NCBI RefSeq assembly: GCF_900115495.1
Contig: NZ_FOWR01000050.1
Location: 1-34,928, forward strand
Reading direction: 5' to 3'
DNA from: Enterovibrio norvegicus DSM 15893
GTDB taxonomy: Bacteria; Pseudomonadota; Gammaproteobacteria; Enterobacterales; Vibrionaceae
DNA: 34,928 nucleotides
In this document: in pieces, positions 25,125-34,588 of the stretch
How positions within the stretch are numbered: position 1 is the stretch's first letter
Layout of the letters: each line of letters starts with the position of its first letter
Made by a program: the position numbers and the translations under genes
Notes under the pieces: model-generated
Seen by the model: the letters and a program-made list of their open reading frames with translations, nothing else
Database searches by the model: none
Told to the model about the DNA's origin: nothing

Positions 25125-26204
25125 ATGAGCGAAAAATTACAGAAGGTGCTAGCCCGCGCAGGTCTTGGTTCTCGTCGTGAGATCGAAAGCATGATTCAGG
25201 CTGGCCGTGTCAGTGTTAATGGTATTGTTGCGAAGCTGGGTGACCGCCTAGATGACGCGTCAACTAACATTCGTGTTGATGGCCATAGCGTGCAAGTAGC
25301 CGCACCTTCTGACGTTGTGTGCCGTGTATTGGCGTACAACAAACCTGAAGGCGAACTGTGTACACGTAGCGATCCTGAAGGTCGTCGTACCGTTTTTGAT
25401 CGTCTTCCTCGTATGAACGGTGCCCGTTGGGTTGCTGTTGGTCGTTTGGATGCGAACACATCGGGTCTTATGTTGTTCACCACTGACGGTGAGCTAGCAA
25501 ACCGCCTGATGCACCCAAGCCGCCAAGTACAACGCGAATACATGGTGCGTGTGTTTGGTGAAGTGAACGAGCAGATGATTAAAAATCTTGTTCGTGGTGT
25601 AACGCTAGAAGACGGCGATGCCCGTTTCGAAGATATCGTTTACGCCGGCGGTGAAGGTATGAACCATACTTTCTATGTTGTGATCACCGAAGGACGTAAC
25701 CGCGAAGTGCGCCGTCTTTGGGAATCACAAGGTGTTACCGTTAGCCGTCTGAAACGTGTGCGTTACGGCAACCTCTATCTGAATAAAGAACTGCCGCGTG
25801 GCGGTTGGATGGAGCTTGAGCTGGATGACGTAAACTACCTTCGCGAGATGGTTGAACTTCGTCCTGAGCGTGAAACTATGATCACGCCAGAAATGAAGAA
25901 GCGTAAAGCACGTAGCCAGAAAATCCGTCGCGCGGTTCGTCGTCACGAAGATCGCGTTGAAAGCACCGACACTCGCAAGCCACGTCCACAACGTCGTGGT
26001 GGTGAGCAATCTGTGGTATCTGACAAGCCTGCACCACGTCGTGGTCAAGGTAAAGCAGGTCAAGGCCGCACTGACGCGGGCAAACCAGCGCAACGTGCTG
26101 GTGGACGTCCAGGCAAGCCAGGACAGAATCGTCCAGGTCAGTCTTCTTCACGTCAGAAGGTTCAAGGCGGTAAGCCTCAAAGCAGTAAACGCCAAGGCCG
26201 TTAA
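25125..26204 (+). CDS. rluB: 23S rRNA pseudouridine(2605) synthase RluB
   Basis: This 359-residue enzyme modifies U2605 of 23S rRNA near the peptidyl-transferase centre. An N-terminal S4 RNA-binding domain (about 3-60: [21 protein letters not shown]) precedes the catalytic domain, with Asp109 in [10 protein letters not shown] and the motif [27 protein letters not shown]. From about residue 255 the protein is a long basic, disordered Arg/Lys/Gly/Gln/Pro tail, longer than in E. coli, with repeated RPGQ/GKP-like elements. It is followed directly by a bidirectional terminator. The E. coli neighbour btuR is missing between rluB and yciK. Confidence 0.96.
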   Translation: MSEKLQKVLARAGLGSRREIESMIQAGRVSVNGIVAKLGDRLDDASTNIRVDGHSVQVAAPSDVVCRVLAYNKPEGELCTRSDPEGRRTVFDRLPRMNGARWVAVGRLDANTSGLMLFTTDGELANRLMHPSRQVQREYMVRVFGEVNEQMIKNLVRGVTLEDGDARFEDIVYAGGEGMNHTFYVVITEGRNREVRRLWESQGVTVSRLKRVRYGNLYLNKELPRGGWMELELDDVNYLREMVELRPERETMITPEMKKRKARSQKIRRAVRRHEDRVESTDTRKPRPQRRGGEQSVVSDKPAPRRGQGKAGQGRTDAGKPAQRAGGRPGKPGQNRPGQSSSRQKVQGGKPQSSKRQGR

Positions 26205-26218
26205 TTGCCAACAGGTTT

Positions 26219-26253
26219 AAAAAAAGCCAGCATCTCTGATGCTGGCTTTTTCT
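26219..26253. terminator. Bidirectional terminator between rluB and yciK
   Basis: The perfect stem AAAAAGCCAGCATC / GATGCTGGCTTTTT (26221-26234 with 26238-26251) has a three-base loop. It lies between convergent genes and has T runs on both strands. Confidence 0.93.
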
Positions 26254-26291
26254 TTATGAACTCAATGCTTTTTCTAGCTTCTAGCTTCTAA

Positions 26292-27032
26292 TCACTTCGG
26301 CTGTGCATCAATGCATTGGCCATTCACGTCCACGCCTTCTGGTGCCATCAAATACACGTAAAGCGGCATAATATCTTCGGGTGTTTTCAGGGTTTTTGCA
26401 TCTTCACCTGGGAAAGCGGATGCGCGCATACGTGTGCGTGTGCCGCCTGGATTAATCGCGTTGACTTTCACAGACGTGTTACTCAACTCATCTGCCAATA
26501 CTTGCATCATGCCTTCTGTTGCGAATTTAGACATGGCATAAGCGCCCCAGAATGCTCGGCCTGCATGCCCCACAGTCGATGAAGTGAACACGATACGTCC
26601 ATCTTCAGATTTTTGTACGAGTGGCATGACGGCCTGTGTCATCAGGAAGGTTGCTTTGACGTTAACTTGCATCACTTCATCAAAGGCTTTTTCTTCAATT
26701 TGGTCAAACGGGCTCAATACGCCCAGTAGGCCTGCGTTATGCAGCACACCATCAAGACGCCCAAACTGTTGTTCAATGGTGTCGACCATGTCGATGTAAT
26801 GCTGACGAGTCGCGCCTAGCATATCGAGAGGGATGATTGCTGGTTGTGCACCGCCAGCCGCTTCGATTTCATCGTACACGCTTTCCAGCTTCTTCACTGT
26901 GCGTCCAAGCAAGATGACGGTTGCACCGTGTTGAGCGTAACTGAGTGCGGCTTGTCGTCCAATACCATCACCCGCGCCGGTAACTAAAATCACTTTACCG
27001 TTCAATGCATCGGCTGCTACTTGATACTCCAC
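26292..27032 (-). CDS. yciK: YciK short-chain dehydrogenase/reductase
   Basis: This 246-residue Rossmann oxidoreductase has the cofactor motif VTGAGDGIGRQAA, the NNAG-type HNAGLLG, catalytic Ser in TSSTVGHAG and YxxxK in YAMSKFA, and INPGGTRTRMR after it. The opening EYQVAADALNGKVILVTGA follows E. coli YciK. The start codon is GTG at 27032. The substrate is unknown. It faces rluB and is divergent from sohB. Confidence 0.94.
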   Translation of the reverse strand: MEYQVAADALNGKVILVTGAGDGIGRQAALSYAQHGATVILLGRTVKKLESVYDEIEAAGGAQPAIIPLDMLGATRQHYIDMVDTIEQQFGRLDGVLHNAGLLGVLSPFDQIEEKAFDEVMQVNVKATFLMTQAVMPLVQKSEDGRIVFTSSTVGHAGRAFWGAYAMSKFATEGMMQVLADELSNTSVKVNAINPGGTRTRMRASAFPGEDAKTLKTPEDIMPLYVYLMAPEGVDVNGQCIDAQPK

Positions 27033-27270
27033 GTTACAATATTCCTTTTCTTATCGGCAATCCTGCCTGTTAATCTCGCTGCCCATGCTTTATGCATGCT
27101 CGTTAGAGAAAGGCGTTTACCTTTGCATTGTAAGTTGGCTCGCAGACAAGAAACAACCTGCTGTTGCAAAGAAAGCGAGGCGAAACCAGCACTTTGATAC
27201 ACATCCCTCGTGAATCTCGCGCTCGAATAGTAGTAGAATGGCGAGATATAACGATAAAGAGGAACACAGT

Positions 27271-28329
27271 TTGGAATTCTTGCTTGATTACGGCCTGTTT
27301 CTGGCCAAAGTTCTGACGTTTGCTGTCGCAGTCATCGCTGTTCTCATCATTGCAAAAAGCGCTGGTGGCAAACAAGGTCAGAAAGGGGAACTCGAAATCA
27401 CCAATCTGACGGACAAGCACAACGATCTTGTCCACGCGATGGAATCACACATTTATGACGAGGCTGCACTCAAAGCCCGTGATAAAGCAGAGAAAAAAGC
27501 CGAAAAAGCCAAAGCAAAAGAAGCCAAGGCAGAAGCGAAAAAAATGACGGATTCCGTCTCGCTGGAATCAAGCCGCAAACCACATCTCTTCGTGGTGGAC
27601 TTCAAAGGCAGCATTGATGCCCGCGAAGTAACCGCATTACGTGAAGAAATCACCGCCATTCTTGCTATCGCAAAAGACGGCGACGAAGTGATGGTTCGCC
27701 TTGAGAGTGGTGGTGGTATGGTTCACGCCTACGGCCTTGCATCTTCACAACTTGACCGCATTAAGCAAGCGGGCATTCCACTGACCGTTTCTGTTGATAA
27801 AGTGGCGGCGAGTGGTGGCTATATGATGGCGTGTGTGGCGGATAAAATCATTGCAGCGCCGTTTGCGGTTGTTGGTTCAATTGGTGTTATCGCACAACTG
27901 CCAAACTTTAATAAATTACTTAAAAAACATGATATTGAATTTGAGCAACTGACTGCGGGTGAATTTAAGCGTACGCTAACTATGTTTGGTGAAAACACCG
28001 ACAAAGCGCGCGAGAAATTCGTGAGCGAGTTGGAAGAAACGCACGTTCTTTTTAAAGACTTTATTGCTGACCACCGTCCTTCGTTGGATCTCGAAAAAGT
28101 CGCCACTGGCGAACATTGGTTTGGTAACCAAGCCTTGCCATTGGGACTGATTGATAGCGTGGGCACGAGTGACGATTACCTCGTCACTGCAGTAAAAGAA
28201 AAAGACGTTTTAGGTATTCGTTACGTACAACGTAAGAAGCTGGCAGAAAAAATCGCAGGTTCAGCGGCAGAAGCGACAGATCGTCTACTGTTGAAGTGGA
28301 TCAGCCGCGGCCAGCGTCCGATCGTTTAG
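27271..28329 (+). CDS. sohB: Inner-membrane peptidase SohB (S49 family)
   Basis: This 352-residue membrane protease belongs to the signal-peptide-peptidase (S49) family. I set the start at a TTG (27271, reading MEFLLDYGLFLAKV), which matches the E. coli opening and length and has GAGGA seven bases upstream. An ATG at 27238 would add eleven residues. A single N-terminal membrane anchor is followed by a Lys/Ala/Glu-rich segment that could be a coiled coil. The protease domain follows, with Ser181 in VAASGGYMMACVADKI and the SVGVIAQLP-like strand IGVIAQLPNF. Substrates are unknown. A DUF805 gene follows within 8 bases. Confidence 0.94.
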   Translation: MEFLLDYGLFLAKVLTFAVAVIAVLIIAKSAGGKQGQKGELEITNLTDKHNDLVHAMESHIYDEAALKARDKAEKKAEKAKAKEAKAEAKKMTDSVSLESSRKPHLFVVDFKGSIDAREVTALREEITAILAIAKDGDEVMVRLESGGGMVHAYGLASSQLDRIKQAGIPLTVSVDKVAASGGYMMACVADKIIAAPFAVVGSIGVIAQLPNFNKLLKKHDIEFEQLTAGEFKRTLTMFGENTDKAREKFVSELEETHVLFKDFIADHRPSLDLEKVATGEHWFGNQALPLGLIDSVGTSDDYLVTAVKEKDVLGIRYVQRKKLAEKIAGSAAEATDRLLLKWISRGQRPIV

Positions 28330-28337
28330 GAGTCAAC

Positions 28338-28751
28338 ATGAATCAGAAATGGGCTTTGTTTTCGTTCCAAGGCCGAATGAGACGCCGTGACTACTGGTTA
28401 TACAGTTTGCCAGTGATGTTCGCTGTCGTGCCTACCTTGTTTTATCAAGGCGGGAATGCGGTACTTGACGTGTTGACTATCGTGATCACACTGTTCGCGA
28501 TTTATGCATCGCTCGCACTGAACATTAAGCGTTTGAAAGACCGCAATAAGAACCCGTGGTGGATTGTAGTGACCTTTTTACCATTAATCGGCCCAATCTT
28601 TGCTTTGGTCGAACTCGGTATTCTGGATGGTACGCCAGGCCCAAATCAGTTTGGACCAGATCCGAAAGGGCGCGGTGGAGACAAATCTGATCAGGATGGA
28701 AACTCTGTTCGGGAAGACAAAGAAAAAGATACTGCAGTGTTTGAGGGCTAA
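28338..28751 (+). CDS. DUF805 domain membrane protein
   Basis: This 137-residue protein has the DUF805 opening NQKWALFSFQGRMRRRDYWLYSL and four predicted membrane segments, including VMFAVVPTLFY, VLTIVITLFAIYASLAL and WWIVVTFLPLIGPIFALVELGIL. The RLKDRNKNPWW loop and the terminal 'DGTPGPNQFGPDPKGRG' motif are also typical. The start is set at 28338, with AGGAG six bases upstream; an earlier ATG at 28296 overlaps sohB and lacks a site. It lies 8 bases after sohB and is co-transcribed with it. Function is unknown. The C-terminus is charged. Confidence 0.92.
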   Translation: MNQKWALFSFQGRMRRRDYWLYSLPVMFAVVPTLFYQGGNAVLDVLTIVITLFAIYASLALNIKRLKDRNKNPWWIVVTFLPLIGPIFALVELGILDGTPGPNQFGPDPKGRGGDKSDQDGNSVREDKEKDTAVFEG

Positions 28752-29109
28752 GCCCTAAATTTGGTAATATAGACGAGTCGACAGGGGCAGCAATGCAGCT
28801 GTCGACTTTTTGTTTTTGAGTTTGTTTTGAAATCAGTAACATGGTTGTAATGGTTTCAAGGCAGATATCTTCGCCACTGCGAACGCATTGTTTGAGGGTG
28901 GTGTGTGGGATTCTGGCTGCTGTGACCGTCGGTTGCAGAGAATATCACTACATGGAAACGCTCAACCTTCATTGTACGATTTTGGCAGAGTTTTCTTTGC
29001 CTAGCTTACGGCTTGATACGTTTAGCAAAAGTAATTCAGATGTTCACTTTACCTTTAAAGTGACGCCAGCTTTGAGAATCGTTTAAAAGAGTCTAGGTTA
29101 AGCGCTTTT
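28752..29109. other. Intergenic region before the acyltransferase gene
   Basis: The left part holds the sohB-DUF805 terminator (28776-28815). The rest has no convincing gene. An 81-codon frame at 28841-29086 has no ribosome-binding site, no recognisable family and an odd composition. The region becomes A+T-richer toward the acyltransferase gene. Confidence 0.5.
28776..28817 (+). terminator. Rho-independent terminator of sohB-DUF805
   Basis: The stem AGTCGACAG / CTGTCGACT (28776-28784 with 28799-28807) is followed by TTTTTGTTTTTG. It lies about 25 bases after the DUF805 stop. Confidence 0.88.
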
Positions 29110-31137
29110 ATGGCAAGTATTAAGTATCGACCAGATGTCGATGGTCTTCGGGCTGTCGCCGTTCTTCTAGTGATCATATTTCACTTCAATAAAGATATCC
29201 TTCCTAGTGGGTTTATTGGCGTAGATGTCTTCTTCGTTATTTCTGGGTTTATAATTACGTCTGCAATTTATCCTCAAATGAAATCTGGGACATTCACGTT
29301 TTTAGATTTTTATGAAAAAAGGATTAAACGTATTTTGCCATTGTTTTATATCGTGGCAATATCAAGCCTCATTACTGCTTATTTTTTATTTTCACCCAAC
29401 GACTTTTCTGGTTTTGCTGACAGCCTACGTTATGCGTCAGTATTTATTTCAAACATCTATTTTGAAAAGAACACTGGGTATTTTGCGCCGTCATCAGAAA
29501 CCATGCCACTGTTAAACATTTGGTCGCTTTCGGTGGAAGAGCAATTTTACTTTGTATGGCCAATAGCCCTGTTGCTCTGTTCTCGTTATCTACCCACTAA
29601 GGCAGCGCCTAAGATACTGTTAGTGGCGCTAGTATCTATGATTGGATACTCACAATTTTTGGCGCTAACTTCGCCTTCTGAGGCATACTTCCTTATTCAA
29701 AGCCGGGCGTTCGAAATGCTTATTGGTGCGGCACTTGCGTTGCTATTGTTTAAGTTGAGAAGCGAGGATAGGTCTTATGAATGCCGCTTTTATGCCACTG
29801 CAGGTATTGTGGGTGTTTTACTCGTATCTATTGCATTGGTCATTCTTGACAAAGGCGACGTCTTTCCGGGTGTTAACGCTGCCATTGTTTGTTTTGGTAC
29901 TGCGCTAATTATCTTCTCTGGTGAAAACACTAATACGCCAATTACACGATTCTTATCTTTGCCAGTGTTGGTGTGGCTCGGAAAATTGTCATATTCACTT
30001 TATCTATGGCATTGGCCTATCCAAGCGTTTTATCGTTATTACCAGTCTGATTTTGGATGGAAAGGATTTGTTACTTGTTCATTGTTAACATTTGTTTTTT
30101 CTTACTTAAGTTTAAAGCTGATTGAAAATCCGGCAAGATATTTTAAATTAAAAAGAAGATACGTGTTTGTTGGGTATTTCTTTGTCCCGGTGCTTTCTTT
30201 TGTTCTGCTAGCCAAGAACATTGATAAGCAAGAAGGTTATCCTGAGCGGTTTAGTACTGAGGCAATGGCGCTTTACTATGACTCCGTTTCAAAGATTGAA
30301 TTGGATGGGCAAACTCGAAAGCAGTTTGAGGAGTTTGAACCTTTCCGCCCGATGTTATTGGGTGATCAATCTGTTTCATCACCTAGTGCTTTTCTTTGGG
30401 GGGATTCACATGCAGAACACTTCCAGTCGTTTGTAGATGAATTAGGCAAGAAATATCACTTTGGTGCACTGTACGGTGGGCAAGGTGGTTGTCCTCCTAT
30501 CGCCGTGGGAGGACGTGTGCGTCATGGAGAACTAGAAGCACACTGCTACCAAAGTAATGAAAGGCTATTGGAACAGGTTCTCGCGTCTGACGTCGATGTG
30601 GTTTTTCTAGGTGGTCGTTGGGCAACGTATTCGGAAACAACGCTTGCTGAAAATGAAGATGGTCGAAATATTTATCTTGGAGATATCACTGATCGTTCAG
30701 AGAGCATCGACAATAATCGCCGTGTATTCTCTTCGGGGTTAGAAAAAACAATTTCGACTCTTATTGAACATGGGAAAACCCCAGTAGTGTTTGGACAGGT
30801 ACCGTCATTTCCTTTCAAACCAAGCAATTGTTTAGTAAAGAAAGCCAATTATAGTTGGGCGGCGAAGGAAAGCTGTGACACTGCTTCTACGCAGTTCTTT
30901 GAAAGATATACCTATGCGAATCACTTGCTGCTTGAGCTTCAGCATAAGTACCCTGAAACAGTGATTATTGATATTCCAGATTTGGTTTGTGATGGCAAAT
31001 CGTGCGTAAGTGCGTTGAATGGTAAACCGCTATACAGCGACAATAACCATATCAACTCAGTCGGAGCAAAGGCATTTTATGATGCTTATATGTTGACTGA
31101 TGCATCAGGCGTTATGAAGACGTTGTTTGCAGGCTAG
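29110..31137 (+). CDS. Acyltransferase-3 / SGNH fusion O-acyltransferase (OafA/YrhL type)
   Basis: This 675-residue inner-membrane protein has two parts. Residues 1 to about 360 form the acyltransferase-3 domain with about ten membrane segments: YRPDVDGLRAVAVLLVIIFHF (catalytic His25), GFIGVDVFFVISGFIIT and WSLSVEEQFYFVWP. From about 400 a periplasmic SGNH hydrolase-like domain follows, with FLWGDSHAEHF (near 428), LGGRW, and DNNHINSVGA (near 643) providing Ser, Gly, Asn and His positions. Such fusions O-acetylate lipopolysaccharide, capsule or peptidoglycan sugars. Its base composition is visibly more A+T-rich than its neighbours, and it interrupts the conserved sohB-yciN-topA neighbourhood. 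Horizontal acquisition is plausible. The acceptor sugar is unknown. Confidence 0.93.
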   Translation: MASIKYRPDVDGLRAVAVLLVIIFHFNKDILPSGFIGVDVFFVISGFIITSAIYPQMKSGTFTFLDFYEKRIKRILPLFYIVAISSLITAYFLFSPNDFSGFADSLRYASVFISNIYFEKNTGYFAPSSETMPLLNIWSLSVEEQFYFVWPIALLLCSRYLPTKAAPKILLVALVSMIGYSQFLALTSPSEAYFLIQSRAFEMLIGAALALLLFKLRSEDRSYECRFYATAGIVGVLLVSIALVILDKGDVFPGVNAAIVCFGTALIIFSGENTNTPITRFLSLPVLVWLGKLSYSLYLWHWPIQAFYRYYQSDFGWKGFVTCSLLTFVFSYLSLKLIENPARYFKLKRRYVFVGYFFVPVLSFVLLAKNIDKQEGYPERFSTEAMALYYDSVSKIELDGQTRKQFEEFEPFRPMLLGDQSVSSPSAFLWGDSHAEHFQSFVDELGKKYHFGALYGGQGGCPPIAVGGRVRHGELEAHCYQSNERLLEQVLASDVDVVFLGGRWATYSETTLAENEDGRNIYLGDITDRSESIDNNRRVFSSGLEKTISTLIEHGKTPVVFGQVPSFPFKPSNCLVKKANYSWAAKESCDTASTQFFERYTYANHLLLELQHKYPETVIIDIPDLVCDGKSCVSALNGKPLYSDNNHINSVGAKAFYDAYMLTDASGVMKTLFAG

Positions 31138-31146
31138 ATGAAATGT

Positions 31147-31170
31147 AAGAGCCTGATGATTCAGGCTCTT
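31147..31170 (+). terminator. Possible terminator hairpin after the acyltransferase gene
   Basis: The perfect stem AAGAGCCTGA / TCAGGCTCTT (31147-31156 with 31161-31170) has a four-base loop. It lies 9 bases past the stop. It lacks a continuous T run, so its efficiency is uncertain. It lies between convergent genes and could serve either strand. Confidence 0.55.
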
Positions 31171-31240
31171 GAGTAAATCTTTAACAATGTGCTGCTAACA
31201 TAGTCGAAAAACGGAGACGAGTCGTAGACGAAGTTGCATA

Positions 31241-31489
31241 TCACATAGTCAATGTATATTGCTTCGAAAGCTGGTGAGCAAGAAACTTAAACATATTAAA
31301 AACAGCGGTTGTTTTTGGTGTTGGTAGTCCGTTGCTGTCGAGGAAGTACTCGCCTTTGAATACCATCACACCGGCTTTTTCCTCAACGGAATCGGTGTTC
31401 ATGCCTTCGATGTAAGCCTCATGATCGCGGATCATCGCGTTGGCGATGTTGAGAAGCTCAGTGGCGGAGATAGGAGTCTTGTCTGACAT
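31241..31489 (-). CDS. yciN: YciN family protein
   Basis: This 82-residue protein matches E. coli YciN in length and in the strongly conserved second half: GVMVFKGEYFLDSNGLPTPKTTAVFNMFKFLAHQLS. The start is set at MSDKTPISATELL (31489). ATGs further upstream (31501 and 31588) extend into poorly conserved sequence; that at 31501 remains possible. The molecular function is unknown. It is divergent from topA, an arrangement also found in E. coli. Confidence 0.88.
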   Translation of the reverse strand: MSDKTPISATELLNIANAMIRDHEAYIEGMNTDSVEEKAGVMVFKGEYFLDSNGLPTPKTTAVFNMFKFLAHQLSKQYTLTM

Positions 31490-31886
31490 ACTTTTCTGCA
31501 TGATGATGAAAAATGAGCGTCTATTATAATCCCATTGCATATGTGGAAGGCAAACGGTTCTGGCTGGCGAAAATGCGCTCAAACGCAATGTTATTGTGAG
31601 CTAAGCCAGAAAAATTAATTGCGAGATGGCCTTTCTGCATGCGTCAATGGTAATGATTAGCGCGCTTGAAGATGTGAGACTACGCTGATCCCCCAATATG
31701 TCCGATTAGTTGTTCACAAAAGAACAACAACTGTGGAAGCAGCAACCAATTGGGGGGATTTCGAAAGAAACAGGTTGATATTCAGATCTAGTCGCTCAAT
31801 ATTGTAAATAGCGTCAGCGTGCCACCATAATGCACGTGATTTGAATTAATAGATTGAATTTTAAACGCAAGGGCGTATTGGTCACT
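31490..31886. other. yciN-topA divergent intergenic region
   Basis: These about 400 bases lie between divergent yciN and topA and must hold both promoters. TTGATA at 31775-31780 with TATTGT at 31800-31805 is a possible but poorly spaced (19-base) topA promoter. The region also contains the nested inverted repeat listed separately. No gene is seen. Confidence 0.45.
31688..31759. repeat. Nested inverted repeat upstream of topA
   Basis: The outer arms ATCCCCCAAT (31688-31697) and ATTGGGGGGAT (31749-31759) are complementary except for one extra G. Inside them, GTTGTTC (31709-31715) and GAACAAC (31722-31728) form a perfect hairpin with a six-base loop. The element could fold as a cruciform or as a leader RNA if transcription starts upstream. 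Its role is unknown. Confidence 0.6.
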
Positions 31887-34508
31887 ATGGGTAAATCTCT
31901 CGTTATCGTGGAGTCCCCGGCAAAGGCAAAAACGATAAATAAATATCTGGGCAAGGACTTCATCGTTAAATCGAGTGTTGGTCACGTCCGCGATCTGCCT
32001 ACCGGCGCTTCACAAAGCGGTAAAAAAGCTGCACCTACCTCTACCAAAGGGCTGAGCGTAGAAGAAAAAGAACGCATTAAAAAAGAGAAGGACAAAAATT
32101 CGCTGATCAACAAGATGGGTGTTGACCCATACCGCGATTGGAAAGCGAACTATCAGATCTTACCGGGTAAGGAAAAGGTCGTTTCCGAACTGCAAGCGCT
32201 TGCTGAAAAAGCAGACGTTATCTATCTCGCAACGGATTTGGACCGTGAGGGTGAGGCGATTGCCTGGCACTTGCGGGAAATCATTGGGGGCGATGACAGT
32301 CGCTTCAAACGCGTTGTGTTCAACGAAATCACCAAAAATGCAATCCAGCAAGCGTTCGAATCGCCTGGCGAGTTGAACATCGATGGCGTAAATGCTCAGC
32401 AAGCGCGTCGCTTCTTGGATCGCGTCGTTGGTTTCATGGTTTCACCACTGCTGTGGAAGAAAGTGGCACGTGGTTTGTCTGCGGGTCGTGTTCAATCGGT
32501 AGCGGTTAAGCTGCTCGTTGAGCGTGAGCACGAGATTAAAGCGTTTATCCCGCAAGAGTATTGGGATATTCACACGGACACGACAACGGCGAGCCAAAAC
32601 GCACTGCGTTTGGTGGTTGCTCAGAAAAATGGCGAAGCGTTTAAACCGCTGAACCAAGAGCAAGCGATGTCAGCGACAGATGCGTTGAAGAAAGCAACGT
32701 ACAAAGTGTCTGACCGCGAAGATCGCCCAACATCAAGCAAGCCATCGGCACCTTTTATTACGTCAACGCTGCAACAAGCGGCGAGTACCCGTATGGGCTT
32801 TGGCGTGAAAAAAACCATGATGCTGGCACAACGTCTGTACGAGGGTGGTTACATCACCTATATGCGTACCGACTCAACCAATTTGAGCCAAGAAGCGGTT
32901 GAATCAGCGCGTGAGTTTATCGGTAGCGAGTACGGAGATAAGTATCTGCCGTCAGCACCGATTAAATACGGTTCGAAAGGCAATGCCCAAGAAGCGCACG
33001 AAGCGATTCGTCCTTCAAGCATTGACGTGACATCGGATGACCTTCAGGGCATGGACCCAGATGCGCATCGTTTGTACGACTTGATCTGGCGTCAATTTGT
33101 ATCGTGTCAGATGACACCTGCAAAATACGATTCAGGCACTATCACAGTGAAAGCAGGCGAGTTCACGCTGAAAGCGAAGGGCCGCACGCTACGCTTTGAT
33201 GGTTGGACACGCGTTCAACGCCCAATGGGTAAGAACGAAGATACCACCTTGCCGCATGTTGATGTGGGCGAAACGCTAACACTCGAAAACGTCGATCCGA
33301 AGCAACACTTCACCAAGCCACCAGCTCGCTTCACTGAAGCGGCGCTTGTTAAAGAGCTTGAGAAGCGTGGCATTGGTCGTCCATCAACTTACGCATCCAT
33401 CATTTCGACGATTCAAGATCGTGGTTATGTGCGTGTGGAACAGCGTCGTTTCTACGCTGAGAAAATGGGCGAGATTGTCACGGGTCGCCTTGATGGCAGT
33501 TTTGCTGACCTGATGGATTACGACTTCACTGCGCGTATGGAGGGTAACCTCGATAAAATCGCAATGGGCAGTGAAGATTGGAAAAACGTACTGAATAACT
33601 TCTTCAAAGCGTTTACTGATGATCTGAGCAAAGCAGAGCTGGACGAGATTGAAGGCGGTATGAAGCCTAACAGCATCGTGCTCACTGACATCGATTGTCC
33701 GACGTGTGGCCGTAAGATGGGTATCCGTACCGCATCAACAGGCGTATTCCTCGGCTGTTCGGGTTATGCACTGCCACCAAAAGAGCGCTGTAAAACCACC
33801 ATCAATTTGATGGACGAAGAAGGCATCGTTAATGTATTGGAAGAAGACGTAGAAACCGCCGCGTTGCGTGCGAAGAAACGTTGTCCGAAGTGCGAAACGG
33901 CGATGGATGCTTACCTGATTGACCAAGATCGTAAACTGCACGTTTGTGGTAATAACCCAAGTTGTGATGGTTATACGGTTGAGAAAGGTGAGTTCAAGCT
34001 GAAAGGCTATGATGGCCCAGTGGTTGAGTGTGACAAGTGTGGTTCTGACATGGTGCTGAAAAATGGCCGTTTCGGTAAGTACATGGATTGCACCTCTGAA
34101 ACGTGTAAGAACACGCGCAAGATCCTGAAGAATGGCGAAGTTGCGCCGCCGAAAGAAGATCCAGTGCATTTCCCTGAGCTTCCTTGTGAAAACTCAGATG
34201 CGTACTTTGTGCTTCGCGACGGTGCATCTGGTCTGTTCATGGCAGCGAGTAACTTCCCTAAATCGCGCGAAACCCGTGCGCCTTTGGTGGAAGAACTGGT
34301 TCGCTTTAAAGATCGCATTCCAGAAAAATACCAATATCTGGCAGATGCACCCGCGCAAGACCCTGATGGTCGTAAAGCGGTTGTTCGCTTTAGTCGTAAG
34401 AGCAAAGAAAACTATGTACGTACCGAAGAAGATGGTAAGCCATCCGGTTGGACTGGTTTATTTATCGACGGTAAGTGGGAAATCACGGATAAGCGTAAGA
34501 AGAAGTAA
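31887..34508 (+). CDS. topA: DNA topoisomerase I (omega protein)
   Basis: This 873-residue type IA topoisomerase relaxes negative supercoils. The start is set at [15 protein letters not shown] (31887) as in E. coli; an ATG at 31854 adds eleven unconserved residues. The TOPRIM domain has the catalytic Glu in IVESPAKAK and the metal motif [14 protein letters not shown]. The active-site tyrosine is Tyr325 in [13 protein letters not shown] (E. coli Tyr319). Three four-cysteine zinc ribbons follow (from about 604: CPTCG, then CPKCE and CDKCG pairs). After them come cysteine-poor ribbon-like C-terminal repeats ending in [10 protein letters not shown]. All functional parts are intact. A strong terminator follows. 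Confidence 0.98.
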   Translation: MGKSLVIVESPAKAKTINKYLGKDFIVKSSVGHVRDLPTGASQSGKKAAPTSTKGLSVEEKERIKKEKDKNSLINKMGVDPYRDWKANYQILPGKEKVVSELQALAEKADVIYLATDLDREGEAIAWHLREIIGGDDSRFKRVVFNEITKNAIQQAFESPGELNIDGVNAQQARRFLDRVVGFMVSPLLWKKVARGLSAGRVQSVAVKLLVEREHEIKAFIPQEYWDIHTDTTTASQNALRLVVAQKNGEAFKPLNQEQAMSATDALKKATYKVSDREDRPTSSKPSAPFITSTLQQAASTRMGFGVKKTMMLAQRLYEGGYITYMRTDSTNLSQEAVESAREFIGSEYGDKYLPSAPIKYGSKGNAQEAHEAIRPSSIDVTSDDLQGMDPDAHRLYDLIWRQFVSCQMTPAKYDSGTITVKAGEFTLKAKGRTLRFDGWTRVQRPMGKNEDTTLPHVDVGETLTLENVDPKQHFTKPPARFTEAALVKELEKRGIGRPSTYASIISTIQDRGYVRVEQRRFYAEKMGEIVTGRLDGSFADLMDYDFTARMEGNLDKIAMGSEDWKNVLNNFFKAFTDDLSKAELDEIEGGMKPNSIVLTDIDCPTCGRKMGIRTASTGVFLGCSGYALPPKERCKTTINLMDEEGIVNVLEEDVETAALRAKKRCPKCETAMDAYLIDQDRKLHVCGNNPSCDGYTVEKGEFKLKGYDGPVVECDKCGSDMVLKNGRFGKYMDCTSETCKNTRKILKNGEVAPPKEDPVHFPELPCENSDAYFVLRDGASGLFMAASNFPKSRETRAPLVEELVRFKDRIPEKYQYLADAPAQDPDGRKAVVRFSRKSKENYVRTEEDGKPSGWTGLFIDGKWEITDKRKKK

Positions 34509-34526
34509 TTCTTCGGCGTGAACATT

Positions 34527-34557
34527 GAAAAGGCAGCCAATAGGCTGCCTTTTTTGT
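34527..34557 (+). terminator. Rho-independent terminator of topA
   Basis: The stem AAAGGCAGCC / GGCTGCCTTT (34529-34538 with 34543-34552) has a four-base loop and a run of six Ts. It lies about 20 bases after the topA stop. Confidence 0.93.
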
Positions 34558-34588
34558 TCCAGTGGTGTTAGCAAAATAAAAGAAGGAA

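Noticed and set aside
28841-29086. 81-codon plus-strand frame with a weak lipobox-like Cys
   Set aside because: No ribosome-binding site, the hydrophobic stretch is too short and poorly placed for a lipoprotein signal, and there is no recognisable domain.
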